From assembly GCF_025399835.1 (NCBI RefSeq), contig NZ_JAODVR010000002.1, positions 372,001-436,000 on the forward strand: a stretch of DNA of 64,000 nucleotides, in the 5' to 3' direction. The position numbers and the translations under genes were made by a program. The notes below the pieces were generated by a model. The model did no database searches. It saw only the letters and a list, made by a program, of their open reading frames with translations, and was not told the DNA's origin. Of this stretch, positions 43,649-52,006 are shown one piece after another; within the stretch, counting starts at the first letter, position 1; each line of letters starts with the position of its first letter. The DNA comes from Haloarchaeobius sp. HME9146 (GTDB taxonomy: Archaea > Halobacteriota > Halobacteria > Halobacteriales > Natrialbaceae).

Positions 43649-44420
43649 CCCTGAACTCCTCCGCGAGTTCGACCGAGCGTTTGCGGGCGGCCTCCACCGC
43701 GTCCATGACGGCGGTGTCCGCGTCGCTGGCTCTGAGCACCTTCATGCCCTCGATGGTCGTCCCGTTGGGCGAACAGACCGCGTCGATGAGTTCGTCGACG
43801 CTCCGGTCGTCCTGCAGGACGATCTCACCCGCCCCTTTGAACGTCTGGGCGGCGAGCACCTCGGCCTGCTCCGGGTTGAGACCGCTCTCGATGCCGGCGT
43901 CCTTCATCGCTTCGAGAAGATAGAAGACGAACGCCGGGCCACTGCCGTTGACCGCGGTCGCGATGTCCATCAGGGACTCGTCGACCTCGACGAACGAGCC
44001 GACAGCGCCCAGCATCGCCCGGACCTCGTCCGACAGGTCCTCGGCGACGGCGGCTGCCGCCATGTCGCCGTAGGCGGCGGCGATGTTCGGCATGACCCGA
44101 ACGACCGTGGCGTCGGTCCGCGCCTGGACGTACTCCCGGCGGACGCCGGCCGCAAAGGAGACCAGCGTCTGCTCGGGCGAGAGGTCGATAGAATCGAGCA
44201 CCGGGCCGACGATGTCTGGTTTCACGGCGACGACGACGATGTCCGCACCAGCAGTCGCCGCCGCGGGGTCGTCGGTCGTCTCTTCACAGTAGTCCGCGAC
44301 GCGCTCACGAGCGTCGGGGTCGAGGTCGCAGGCTGTCACGGAATACCCGCCAGCCTTCGAGAGGCCCTCTGCGAGGGCGCTCCCCATGTTACCACAGCCG
44401 ATAATACTCACGTAGACCAT
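43641..44420 (-). CDS. proC: Pyrroline-5-carboxylate reductase
   Basis: The enzyme makes the last step to proline using NAD(P)H. The 259-aa protein has the Rossmann start [17 protein letters not shown], and [15 protein letters not shown] follows. The C-terminal signature [19 protein letters not shown] and the dimer region FKGAGEIV...[11 protein letters not shown] come next. It is the first gene of the operon; a palindrome abuts its start codon (44421-44437). Confidence 0.94.
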   Translation of the reverse strand: MVYVSIIGCGNMGSALAEGLSKAGGYSVTACDLDPDARERVADYCEETTDDPAAATAGADIVVVAVKPDIVGPVLDSIDLSPEQTLVSFAAGVRREYVQARTDATVVRVMPNIAAAYGDMAAAAVAEDLSDEVRAMLGAVGSFVEVDESLMDIATAVNGSGPAFVFYLLEAMKDAGIESGLNPEQAEVLAAQTFKGAGEIVLQDDRSVDELIDAVCSPNGTTIEGMKVLRASDADTAVMDAVEAARKRSVELAEEFRDD

Positions 44421-44437
44421 CCTATATCCTGTATAGG
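44421..44437. promoter_or_regulatory. Palindrome CCTATA-N5-TATAGG directly upstream of proC
   Basis: Perfect 6-bp arms around TCCTG end exactly at the proC ATG. In a leaderless message this covers the transcription start, a classical repressor position. A CTCTATCC element at about 44448-44455 is the candidate TATA region. Confidence 0.55.
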
Positions 44438-44506
44438 TCGCTCATCGCGGATAGAGACTTGGGTTCTCACAGGATTTGGGAGGGACGTAAGTCTGGGACT
44501 GGCGTG

Positions 44507-44938
44507 TCAATCCTCCGTCATCGTGCCGTCGCTCGCGGGCGTTTCTGGCGAGTCCCCTTCGGACTTCGCGCGCTCGCTCCGGAACAGTTCGACGAGGACC
44601 AGCATGAGCACGAGCTGGACGATCTTGTCGAACAGGCCGAGGGTGTCGTAGACGTTCGGCCACCGGAGGACGAAGTACAGTACGAACTGCAGGCCGGTGT
44701 AGAAGATACCGACGATGTACAGCGGTAGCCGGGGGTAGTCGAGGAAGAAGAGCACGATAGCACCCAGGAACCCGAGTCCGGCGAGGATGAACATGACGCC
44801 GAGCACCCCCTCTCCCAGGTCCTCGACCCCTTCGTACAGGTGGACGAGCGCCGTGACCAGAACGAGCAATACCGCGACCGATTCCATCGTCGTCAGCGAC
44901 CGGTATCGGGCGGCCATCCGGGAACGAACTGCTGGCAT
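44507..44938 (-). CDS. Small membrane protein, 143 aa, function unknown
   Basis: Four hydrophobic segments are visible: ESVAVLLVLVTALVHLYEG, GVMFILAGLGFLGAIVLFFL, LPLYIVGIFYTGLQFVLYFV and IVQLVLMLVLVELF. A short charged tail follows (ERAKSEGDSPE). I recall similar small polytopic proteins throughout haloarchaea without assigned function. ATG 44938 was chosen; ATG 44917 is the alternative. Confidence 0.75.
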   Translation of the reverse strand: MPAVRSRMAARYRSLTTMESVAVLLVLVTALVHLYEGVEDLGEGVLGVMFILAGLGFLGAIVLFFLDYPRLPLYIVGIFYTGLQFVLYFVLRWPNVYDTLGLFDKIVQLVLMLVLVELFRSERAKSEGDSPETPASDGTMTED

Positions 44939-45055
44939 ACCCGTAGGTAGGCGTCGGTGAAGCAAAAGGTCGTAGAACCCTCAGCGAGCAGGAAATCTCC
45001 TTTTTCGACAGCTTTCAGCGGTTGCAGGACGGGAGACAGACCAGCAACCAACCAC

Positions 45056-45074
45056 TTTATTACTTAGCAATAAA
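45056..45074 (+). promoter_or_regulatory. TATA box with overlapping inverted repeat, dioxygenase operon
   Basis: TTTATTA (45056-45062) is centred 26 nt before ATG 45085, giving a leaderless promoter. TTTATT-N7-AATAAA forms a perfect 6-bp inverted repeat (45056-45061 with 45069-45074) that covers it. A protein bound there would block TBP, so repression is likely. Confidence 0.55.
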
Positions 45075-45084
45075 ACCAAGTGGT

Positions 45085-45864
45085 ATGCAGCTCACAGACA
45101 GCGACTTCGCCCACTACCAGCGCGAGGGGTACGTGGTGGTAGACGGACTGCTCGACGAGTCGGTCGTCGAGCGAACGAAGCGACGGCTCCAGGAGTACGT
45201 CGAGGGGTACCGTGCGGAACGGGAGTTCAGTCGGATGCTCGAACCGAAGGCGGACTCGCTCCCCGGGGACACTGGTGGAGAGGCCGCGCCGGTCCGGAAG
45301 TTCGAGGGGCTCGGGATGGTGCGCGAAGACGACGCGTTCTCAGACCTCGCCGAGGACGACGGTATCGTCTCGGTGGTCCAGCAGCTCCAGGGCCCGAACC
45401 TCAAACTCCTGCGGAGCGCGGCGATGTTGAAGCCGCCCCGGGTCGGCAGCGAGAAGAAGTTCCACCAGGACGCGGCGTACTATCCCATCCACCCGATGGA
45501 CCACGTCACGGTGTGGATCGCCCTCGACGAGGCGACGACGGAGAACGGCTGCATGCAGGTCGTACCCGGCGCGCACACGGACGGTCTCATCGAACACGAG
45601 GCACTGGAGTACGACACCGATATCACGCTGACGGGGAGACAGTACGGCCCCGAAGACACCGTGGCGCTCCCGATGGAGCCCGGCGACGTGTTGTTCCAGC
45701 ACTGCCTGTTGCCCCACTACACCGCGCCGAACACGACCGACGACTGGCGGCGCGCGTTCATCCTCGCGTACATGCGAGGTCGCTCACGGTTCACCGACGA
45801 GGAGCCGCCCGAGTGGGTCGACAGCCTGCACATCACTGGCGAAGAGTTCCCGGGGTGTGTCTGA
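45085..45864 (+). CDS. Phytanoyl-CoA dioxygenase (PhyH) family protein
   Basis: This 259-aa Fe(II)/2-oxoglutarate-dependent oxygenase has the iron-binding HxD in FHQDAAYY (His127, Asp129) and the distal His in LLPHYTAPN (His211). The 2-oxoglutarate Arg lies in WRRAFILAY. ENGCMQVVPGAHTDG and MEPGDVLFQH complete the family pattern. The substrate is unknown; PhyH proteins hydroxylate lipids, osmolytes and natural products. The leaderless start at 45085 follows a clear TATA box. It is first in an operon with the NRAMP-like carrier 2 nt downstream and a P-loop protein. Confidence 0.85.
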   Translation: MQLTDSDFAHYQREGYVVVDGLLDESVVERTKRRLQEYVEGYRAEREFSRMLEPKADSLPGDTGGEAAPVRKFEGLGMVREDDAFSDLAEDDGIVSVVQQLQGPNLKLLRSAAMLKPPRVGSEKKFHQDAAYYPIHPMDHVTVWIALDEATTENGCMQVVPGAHTDGLIEHEALEYDTDITLTGRQYGPEDTVALPMEPGDVLFQHCLLPHYTAPNTTDDWRRAFILAYMRGRSRFTDEEPPEWVDSLHITGEEFPGCV

Positions 45865-45865
45865 G

Positions 45866-47227
45866 ATGGCGACGAGTGACTCCGGGGGCCGATTCGACGC
45901 ACTGCTCTCCAGGATGGGCCCGACCTGGCTCGCGGGTGCCATCGCGGCCGGTCCGGCCACCATGGCCAGCCTGCTCACGGCCGGTGCTGGCTACGGCTAC
46001 ACCCTCCTCTGGATCGTCCTGCTGTCGGCGCTGCTCGGGGCGACGGCGCAGTTCCTCGCGATGCGGCTCGGGTTGCTGACCGAGGCGGGCATCGTCTCCG
46101 TCGTCGAGGACCGGCTCGGCTCGAGATGGGCGTGGCTGCTCGTCGGCGACGCGGTCCTCGCCTCCGGCCTGGCACAGCTGGTCATCATGAAGACGGTCGC
46201 CGACGTGAGCGCGACCATCACCGGTGTCAGCAACGTGGTCTGGGCGGTCGTCTGGGGTGTCGTCCTCGCGGTCGGGCTCGCCGGCGGTGGCTACCGTATC
46301 GCCGAGATGGGCGCGAAGGTACTCGTCTCGCTCGTGGTGCTCGCGTTCGTAGCCTCACTCGTCGTCGTCCCGGTCGACCTCGGGGCGGCAGCGACGGGGC
46401 TCGTCCCACAGATTCCCGCGGGGACCAGCGGCGCGCTCGCCGCCGCGGGCATCCTCGGCGGCGCGGTCCACATCACCCTCATCACCATGCAGTCCTACAC
46501 GATGCGCGCCAAGCAGTGGACCAGAGACGAGTACGACCTCGCGGTCACCGACATCGGGGCATCGATGCTCGTCGCCTTCGGCGTCTACAGCCTCGCCATC
46601 TTCCTCGTGGCTGCAGGCGTCCTGCACTCCGCAGGAGCAGTCTCCGCGGACGGCTTGACAGCGACCGCGGCCGCCCAGGCCCTCGGCCCGCTGGTGGGCG
46701 AGAACGCCAAGTGGCTGTTCCTGCTTGGACTCTGGGGCGCGGCCATCTCCACGCTCGGCGGGAACACGACCGTCCCCCCGTACCTGATGGCCGACAAGCT
46801 CGGCTGGGAGACCGACGTGTCCGACTCGCGGTACCGGGCCGCCATCGTCGTGACTGCGCTCGTGGGTATCGGCGGCGTCTTCCTCGGCGGCGCGTTCTTC
46901 CCGCTGCTGGTGCTGGTGCTGGCCTTCGGGCTGGTCGGGACGCCCTTCGCCATCGCGCTCGTCCTGTTCCTGCTCAACGACACCGAGACGGTGTCGGAGA
47001 CGAACTCCGTCGCCGCGAACGTCGCGGGACTCGTCCTCATCGGTGTCACCACCGTCACGGCCGGGTCGTTCCTTCGGGGACAGGTCGCTGCGGGTCTCGG
47101 TGACCCCATCACGCTGTTCGTGGTCATCTTCGCCGCGGTGCTCGGCGTGGCGACCCTCGGGTTGCTGGCGCTGTTCGTCCGGGACTGGGGCAGCCGCGAG
47201 CCAGCCGCACAGGAATCGCTCGACTGA
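45866..47227 (+). CDS. NRAMP-like transporter lacking the DPGN metal motif
   Basis: This 453-aa protein has about 11 helices and the general NRAMP/APC pattern. It opens GPTWLAGAIAAGPATMASLLTAGAGYGYTLLW, matching NRAMP helix 1, but the metal-binding DPGN is GPAT at residues 29-32. Helix 6 reads GILGGAVHITLITMQSYTMRAKQW, without the usual MPH. Transport of the standard divalent metals by the classical site is therefore unlikely. Another substrate, or Mg-like handling as in NRAMP-related carriers, is possible. It is co-transcribed with a PhyH dioxygenase, whose substrate or product might be carried. ATG 45866 lies one base after the upstream stop. Confidence 0.8.
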   Translation: MATSDSGGRFDALLSRMGPTWLAGAIAAGPATMASLLTAGAGYGYTLLWIVLLSALLGATAQFLAMRLGLLTEAGIVSVVEDRLGSRWAWLLVGDAVLASGLAQLVIMKTVADVSATITGVSNVVWAVVWGVVLAVGLAGGGYRIAEMGAKVLVSLVVLAFVASLVVVPVDLGAAATGLVPQIPAGTSGALAAAGILGGAVHITLITMQSYTMRAKQWTRDEYDLAVTDIGASMLVAFGVYSLAIFLVAAGVLHSAGAVSADGLTATAAAQALGPLVGENAKWLFLLGLWGAAISTLGGNTTVPPYLMADKLGWETDVSDSRYRAAIVVTALVGIGGVFLGGAFFPLLVLVLAFGLVGTPFAIALVLFLLNDTETVSETNSVAANVAGLVLIGVTTVTAGSFLRGQVAAGLGDPITLFVVIFAAVLGVATLGLLALFVRDWGSREPAAQESLD

Positions 47228-47781
47228 TGCCCGACCTGCCGTTCCCGCTGTCGGGCTCGACGCTCATCGTGGGTCCCTCGAACAGTGGGAAGACCCGGCT
47301 CACGGCACAGGCACTCGACGCCTGGATTGGCGAGCACGGGGCAGAGGGCGTCGTCGTGCTGGAGTTCGCGCCCGAGGTCGAGCGCGATGGGGTGCTCCTC
47401 GGGGGGCGGCTCTCGCAGTTCACCAGGGTTCCGGACGCGGCCTGGCACGGCGTGCTGGAGGCCCACGCGCCCCGGGCAGACAGCGACTCCGAGATGGGAG
47501 CGATGCAGCTGGCCGAGGAGAACGCAACACGTGCCTACGAACTGGTCGACGCCGCGCCAGCAGACCCCACGGCCGTCTTCGTCAACGACGCGACCATCGC
47601 GTTGCAGGCCGAGGCCGACGCGACCGGGCGGTTGACGAGCTACTGTGACCGGGCGACCGTGGCGGTCCTGAACGCCTTCGAGAGCGACGAACTCGGAAGC
47701 GACGACCCGGTGTCGCGAAACGAGCGTGCGGCACTACGTCGGCTTCGGGCGTGGACAGAGCGGGTCGTCGAGCTCGGATGA
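47227..47781 (+). CDS. P-loop NTPase-like protein, 184 aa
   Basis: The protein begins with a beta strand and GPSNSGKTRLTAQAL, a Walker A motif at residues 16-23. A possible Walker B strand with Asp occurs in PTAVFVNDATIAL near 115. I recognise no family beyond P-loop NTPase. ATG 47227 overlaps the transporter stop (TGATG), so it belongs to the same operon. No link to the transport role is visible. Confidence 0.65.
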   Translation: MPDLPFPLSGSTLIVGPSNSGKTRLTAQALDAWIGEHGAEGVVVLEFAPEVERDGVLLGGRLSQFTRVPDAAWHGVLEAHAPRADSDSEMGAMQLAEENATRAYELVDAAPADPTAVFVNDATIALQAEADATGRLTSYCDRATVAVLNAFESDELGSDDPVSRNERAALRRLRAWTERVVELG

Positions 47782-47803
47782 CCGAAACCCCGAAATCAGT
47801 CGC

Positions 47804-48586
47804 TTACCACTCCATCCCGCCGTTGACCCCGAGCACCTGCCCGGTCATGTAGCTCGACTGCTCGCTGGCCAGGAACCGGACGAGACCGACGATGTCCTCC
47901 GGGTCGGCGAACCGGTCGAGGGGTATCTTCGCGCGAATCTTCTCCCGGACCCGCTCCGGGACCTCCCCCAACATGTCCGTCTCGGTGAACCCAGGGGCGA
48001 CGCAGTTCGCCGTCGAATCGCTCCGGGCGAGTTCTAACGCGATGGTGCGCGTGAACGCGATGAGTCCGCCCTTCGAGGTCGCGTAGTTCGCCTGCCCGTA
48101 GTTCCCCTGCTGGCCGACGACGCTCGAGATGTTGATGAGCCGACCTCCATCGGCGGCCTTGATGTCGTCGTAGAACGCCTTCGTGCAGTTGAACGCGCCG
48201 TTGAGGTTGACCCCCATGACCTGATTCCAGTCCTCGTAGGTCATCTCCTCGAAGGTCCGGTCCCGCGTGATTCCGGCGTTGTTGACCAGGACATCGATCT
48301 GGCCGAACTCGTCGTGGACTTCGTCTGCCATCAGTTCGACCTGCTCGGGGTCAGAGACGTCCGCACCGACAGCCATCGCGGTTCCCTCGTTCGCCTCGAT
48401 GAGCTCGGTGACCTCCGTCGCACGCTCCTCGGACGAGTTGTAGTTGACCACGATATCGCCCCCACAGCGGGCGAGTTCGAGCGCGATCTTCCGACCGATA
48501 CCGCGCGACGAACCGGTGACGACGCAGGTCTTCCCCGCGAGGGGCGTTCGGTCCAGTGGCTCCAGCCGTTCTGATGTAAGAGACAT
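47804..48586 (-). CDS. phaB: Short-chain dehydrogenase, PhaB/FabG-type 3-ketoacyl reductase
   Basis: The 260-aa NAD(P)-dependent reductase has TGSSRGIGRKIA (cofactor loop), NNAGITRD, the catalytic Ser in INISSVVGQQ and YATSK with Tyr and Lys. The ending SSYMTGQVLGVNGGMEW is typical of FabG/PhaB. In haloarchaea such proteins reduce acetoacetyl-CoA for polyhydroxyalkanoate synthesis; archaea lack standard fatty-acid synthase, so that role is likelier than fatty-acid synthesis. No polymer synthase is encoded near, hence the symbol is tentative. The start is ATG 48586. Confidence 0.8.
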   Translation of the reverse strand: MSLTSERLEPLDRTPLAGKTCVVTGSSRGIGRKIALELARCGGDIVVNYNSSEERATEVTELIEANEGTAMAVGADVSDPEQVELMADEVHDEFGQIDVLVNNAGITRDRTFEEMTYEDWNQVMGVNLNGAFNCTKAFYDDIKAADGGRLINISSVVGQQGNYGQANYATSKGGLIAFTRTIALELARSDSTANCVAPGFTETDMLGEVPERVREKIRAKIPLDRFADPEDIVGLVRFLASEQSSYMTGQVLGVNGGMEW

Positions 48587-48690
48587 ACTGTGTTTCGTTT
48601 GCGAGGGAGAGAAAAACCGTGGGTTGAAGGAGCAAGCACCGGGGGGACCCACCGTCCGGGTCTGGGCTGTCGACTCGAAGCAGCTCTCGG

Positions 48691-48954
48691 TCAGGGCAGG
48701 AGCAACCAGGTGATCCCGACCAGATACGCGGTGCCGACCAGCGAGCACAGCGGACCACCGGCGAGCCAGAAGACACGGAGTATCTCGTCGTTGTCGGTCA
48801 GCCCCAGCGGGCCGAAGACGTGTCGGAACGACCCGAAGGTGAGCTTGTCGAACTGGCGTCTGGCCGCCCGGCGCGTCTGCAACACCCCGCCGTAGAGGAG
48901 CGCGAGACCGAACCCGTACCCGACCACCAGCCGTCCGAGGAACACCAGGTCCAT
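48691..48954 (-). CDS. Small membrane protein, 87 aa, function unknown
   Basis: The N-terminal hydrophobic segment LGRLVVGYGFGLALLYGGVL is followed by a basic loop (TRRAARRQFDKL). A second segment (VFWLAGGPLCSLVGTAYLVGITWLLL) ends the chain. No family is recognised. It lies 60 bp downstream of the symporter on the same strand and may share its transcript. Confidence 0.6.
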   Translation of the reverse strand: MDLVFLGRLVVGYGFGLALLYGGVLQTRRAARRQFDKLTFGSFRHVFGPLGLTDNDEILRVFWLAGGPLCSLVGTAYLVGITWLLLP

Positions 48955-49014
48955 CCGGGTCGACCGTCTCGGACCGACGACAAGACAGTTTCGCCAGGGC
49001 CAATACGGCCGCTC

Positions 49015-50547
49015 TCACTCCTCCTGCTCGCGCCCCCCGTCTGCCATCGGCTCGTCGAGCCGCCGAATCTCCCGGGCGAGCCGGTCGAAATCGAAGTCAG
49101 CGTCTGCGACGCGGGCCGCGACGAGCGCCAGCCCCGCAGAGACCAGGAACGCGCCAGCGAAGGAGGTGAGGTACAGCGGGTCCGCCGCAGGCAACAGGTC
49201 GCCGACGACCGGAATAGACGTGATGTACCCCCGAAGGTCCGGGAAGTACGCGAGCCCGACCGCGAGGCCACCGAGACTACTCACGAGCGCGCCCGGGCCG
49301 GTGATTCGCTCCGAATAGAGTCCGTACACGAGTGGGAACGCGACCGCAGCCCCGAGCAGGTCCGCGAGGAAGAACAGTCGAAGGACACTCTGCGCCCGGA
49401 GGCTGACGTAGATGGCCGCGACCGCGACGACCACGGTGAAGGCCCGCGAGCCGAGGGCGAGCTGGTGGTCGCTCGGACCGGAGAGGAGGCGGGCGAGGTC
49501 GGCCGTCACGAGGCTCGACAGCGCGTTGAACAGCGTGTCCACGGAGCTCATGACGAGCAACAGCGCGAGCAGGACGACCGCGAGGACGAGCCACTCGGGG
49601 AAGGCGCTCTGCAGGAGGACGAAGAACGCCACGTCCGCGTTGTAGCCCGAACTCGTGATGTCCGTGACCACGTCGGCGTTTCCGACCGCGATGATACCGA
49701 AGAGTGCGGCGAAGAAGACGAGGCCGCCATTGAGGAGGCTCGCCCGTCTGAAGCTGCTGGCGACGGTCTCGCTGTCCTTCCCGGCGTAGATTCGTTGCCA
49801 CCAGGTCTGGTTGAGCAGTTCCGCACCGAGGATAGCAAAGGAGAGCGCGACGCCGAACTGCAGGCCGGCGGCAAAGCCGGCGTCCAGCAGCGTCGGGCTG
49901 GCGGTCTGTACGCCCTCGTACACCTGTCCGGGGCCACCGAGGGCGACGATTGCGCCACCGAACGTCAACAGGAGCAGGGGCAGGACCAGCAGCGCCTGCA
50001 CCGTGTCGGTGAACAGGCTCGCCCGGAGGCCACCGTATCCGGTGTAGAGCAGCACGAACCCACCCACGAGGACGGCGGTCTGCCACTGGGGAACCCCGGC
50101 GACCAGGGCGAGCGCGCCCGCGATACCGGTCAACTCGGCGGCGAGGAAAATGAACATGTAGAGCGCACTCACGAGCACGACGAACCCGTACATGGTGTCC
50201 CCGTACCGGGCGTGGGCGTACTCGGTGAGCGAGTGCCCGTCCGGGATGAGCTGGCGGATGCGCGGGCCGAGTTTCGAGTACACGAGCATCGGGACCGCCT
50301 CGCCGATGGCGTAGCCGACGACCGCGGCGATGCCGAATCCTGCACCGGCTTCCGGAGCTGAGAACAGTATCCAGACACCCATGACCGACGCGACCAGCGT
50401 CGCGGTCGTCCGCCGTCCCCCCGCGGAGTTCCGGGCCGTGATGAGGTCCTCCACCGAGCCGACGCGGCCGCGCGAGTGCCAGAGCCCCAGGGCGGTGAAG
50501 ACGACGAGCGTCGCGACCGTGAGCGAGAGCGCGAGCGCAGTGCTCAC
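49015..50547 (-). CDS. Sodium:solute symporter family protein, probable thiamine-precursor uptake
   Basis: The 510-aa SSS-family carrier has about 13 helices. The first helix region and ARNSAGGRRTTATLVASVMGVWILFSAPEAG are typical of the fold, as is the Ser-rich MSSVDTLFNALSSLVTADL sodium-site helix. The substrate is not set by the sequence. Two TenA genes directly upstream in the same operon, with 4-nt overlaps, point to a pyrimidine or thiamine degradation product. GTG 50547 was chosen because it overlaps the TenA stop as GTGA. Confidence 0.82.
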   Translation of the reverse strand: MSTALALSLTVATLVVFTALGLWHSRGRVGSVEDLITARNSAGGRRTTATLVASVMGVWILFSAPEAGAGFGIAAVVGYAIGEAVPMLVYSKLGPRIRQLIPDGHSLTEYAHARYGDTMYGFVVLVSALYMFIFLAAELTGIAGALALVAGVPQWQTAVLVGGFVLLYTGYGGLRASLFTDTVQALLVLPLLLLTFGGAIVALGGPGQVYEGVQTASPTLLDAGFAAGLQFGVALSFAILGAELLNQTWWQRIYAGKDSETVASSFRRASLLNGGLVFFAALFGIIAVGNADVVTDITSSGYNADVAFFVLLQSAFPEWLVLAVVLLALLLVMSSVDTLFNALSSLVTADLARLLSGPSDHQLALGSRAFTVVVAVAAIYVSLRAQSVLRLFFLADLLGAAVAFPLVYGLYSERITGPGALVSSLGGLAVGLAYFPDLRGYITSIPVVGDLLPAADPLYLTSFAGAFLVSAGLALVAARVADADFDFDRLAREIRRLDEPMADGGREQEE

Positions 50548-51266
50548 CAACGCGTCTCACCCCCTGCGACCGCCTCGGATTCACCGTAGGCCGCATCGAA
50601 GAACGCGACCTCGAGTTCGACCGTCCGGCGGAACAGGCGGGCGAGTCGTTCCTGTCGTCGGGGTGCAGCCTCGGCCCCGACCCGGTCGAGTTCCGACCGG
50701 AGCCAATCGACGAACGACTCGAACGCGGGCGTCGCGTGCAGGTCGACCCACTCCGCGAGGTAGAACCGGGACTGCTCCTGGTCAGCGACCGCGGTCGCCC
50801 ACGCCAGGTACACCCACTCTGCGGGCACGAGCACGGCCAGGGTCTCGGCGTAGTCTCCCTGCGCGGCGGCGCGGCCGAGCAGGTCCACGAAGGCTCGCGT
50901 CGGCGGGAGCAGGTCGGGGTTCTCGTACTCGGATTCGGTGACCCCCAGTGCCTCGAACGACCGCTCGAAGTAGTCGTTCTCCTCGTCGGTCAGGCTCCCC
51001 AGGAAGTCGGTGAGCCGCGATTTCGCCGCCATCGTCGGAGCCTGCCCGACGGCGTGACCGAACGTCCCGACCAGCGTCTCGACGAAGGCGTAGTCCTGCA
51101 GGAGGTAGCGCTCGAAGGTCGCATCGTCGACATCGTCGGCACCGAGTTCACGGGTGAAGCGATGCTCGGTCGCTGCCTGCCAGTCCGCCCCCGTCCGCTC
51201 TCGAAGCCAGTCGGTGAACCGCGGTTCGTCCCGGGCCGCGGCGTACTGCTCGAACTCGCCAGTCAT
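50544..51266 (-). CDS. tenA: TenA family protein lacking the active-site cysteine (TenA_E type)
   Basis: The 240-aa TenA/thiaminase II fold protein has RYLLQDYAFVETL and LAVLVPAEWVYLAWA. At the position of the catalytic Cys it has Ala149 followed by Glu (VPAEW), so it belongs to the Cys-less, Glu-type branch. That branch is known from plants and microbes to act on aminopyrimidine or N-formylaminopyrimidine breakdown products. ATG 51266 overlaps the upstream tenA stop as ATGA, and its own stop overlaps the symporter start. Confidence 0.85.
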   Translation of the reverse strand: MTGEFEQYAAARDEPRFTDWLRERTGADWQAATEHRFTRELGADDVDDATFERYLLQDYAFVETLVGTFGHAVGQAPTMAAKSRLTDFLGSLTDEENDYFERSFEALGVTESEYENPDLLPPTRAFVDLLGRAAAQGDYAETLAVLVPAEWVYLAWATAVADQEQSRFYLAEWVDLHATPAFESFVDWLRSELDRVGAEAAPRRQERLARLFRRTVELEVAFFDAAYGESEAVAGGETRW

Positions 51267-51928
51267 AGCGGCCACTCCTCCTCGGTCCACGCCGCCTCCC
51301 AGAAGAGGTACTCGTACTGTGCGGAGGTCCGGAACAGGTCACGGTATCGGGCGTGGTCGGTCTCCGTCCCGTCCGCGGCCACCTGGTCCAGCAGGTCCTT
51401 GCACCACTCGGTGAGTTCGCTGAACTCCTCGCCGGCGTACATCTCGACCCACGCAGCGTACTGTTCGTGGTCGGGCGTGCCCTGCGCCGCGAGTCGTTTT
51501 CCAGTCTCGTTGAAGCCCCACATGCACGGGAGCAGCGCCGCAACGAGGTCGCCGAAGGTGCCGTGCGAGGCCGTCCGAACCAGGAAGTCGGTGTAGGCCC
51601 GGGTCGTGGGCGACGGGCGGGTCGCCGCGAGTTCTGCCTCGTCGATGCCGAACTCGGCGGCGTAGGACCGGTGCAGGTCCATCTCCGTGTTGACCGTGGA
51701 ATCGAGGAGCTGTGCGAACGTCCCCATCGTGTCCAGGTCGGGTGCCTTCGCGGCCCCCAACGCGAACAGTCGACTGTACTCGACCAGATAGACGTAATCC
51801 TGTCTGACCCAGTACCGGAACGGCTCCTCGTCGAGGCTGCCGTCACCGAGTCGCACGACCATCGGGTGCTCGACCATGGCCTCCCAGCACGCGTCGGCCT
51901 CCGCTCGTATCTCGTCCGTGAACGCCAT
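51263..51928 (-). CDS. tenA: TenA family aminopyrimidine aminohydrolase, cysteine type (TenA_C)
   Basis: The 221-aa protein has the TenA core FRYWVRQDYVYLVEYSRLFALGAAKAP and VAALLPCMWGFNETGKRL with the nucleophile Cys135, the same number as in Bacillus subtilis TenA. It hydrolyses aminopyrimidine to hydroxypyrimidine (HMP) for thiamine salvage. It is first in the tenA-tenA-symporter operon. The promoter has a TATA-like element about 32 nt upstream and a pair of direct repeats beyond it. Confidence 0.9.
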   Translation of the reverse strand: MAFTDEIRAEADACWEAMVEHPMVVRLGDGSLDEEPFRYWVRQDYVYLVEYSRLFALGAAKAPDLDTMGTFAQLLDSTVNTEMDLHRSYAAEFGIDEAELAATRPSPTTRAYTDFLVRTASHGTFGDLVAALLPCMWGFNETGKRLAAQGTPDHEQYAAWVEMYAGEEFSELTEWCKDLLDQVAADGTETDHARYRDLFRTSAQYEYLFWEAAWTEEEWPL

Positions 51929-51956
51929 AGGAGCAGTTGCGTGACGGTGACGAAAA

Positions 51957-51984
51957 GTATTATCATCGAGTCATACCACCGAGT
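51957..51984 (-). promoter_or_regulatory. tenA operon promoter with tandem direct repeats
   Basis: On the minus strand ATAATAC (51957-51963) is the TATA element, 32 nt before ATG 51928. Overlapping and upstream are two 11-bp direct repeats 13 bp apart: ACTCGATGATA (51961-51971) and ACTCGGTGGTA (51974-51984). The helical-turn-like spacing fits one regulator bound twice. Archaea use ThiR for thiamine genes; I cannot say whether this matches its site. Confidence 0.5.
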
Positions 51985-52006
51985 TATCTCCGGGTGGGAG
52001 CGGGAC

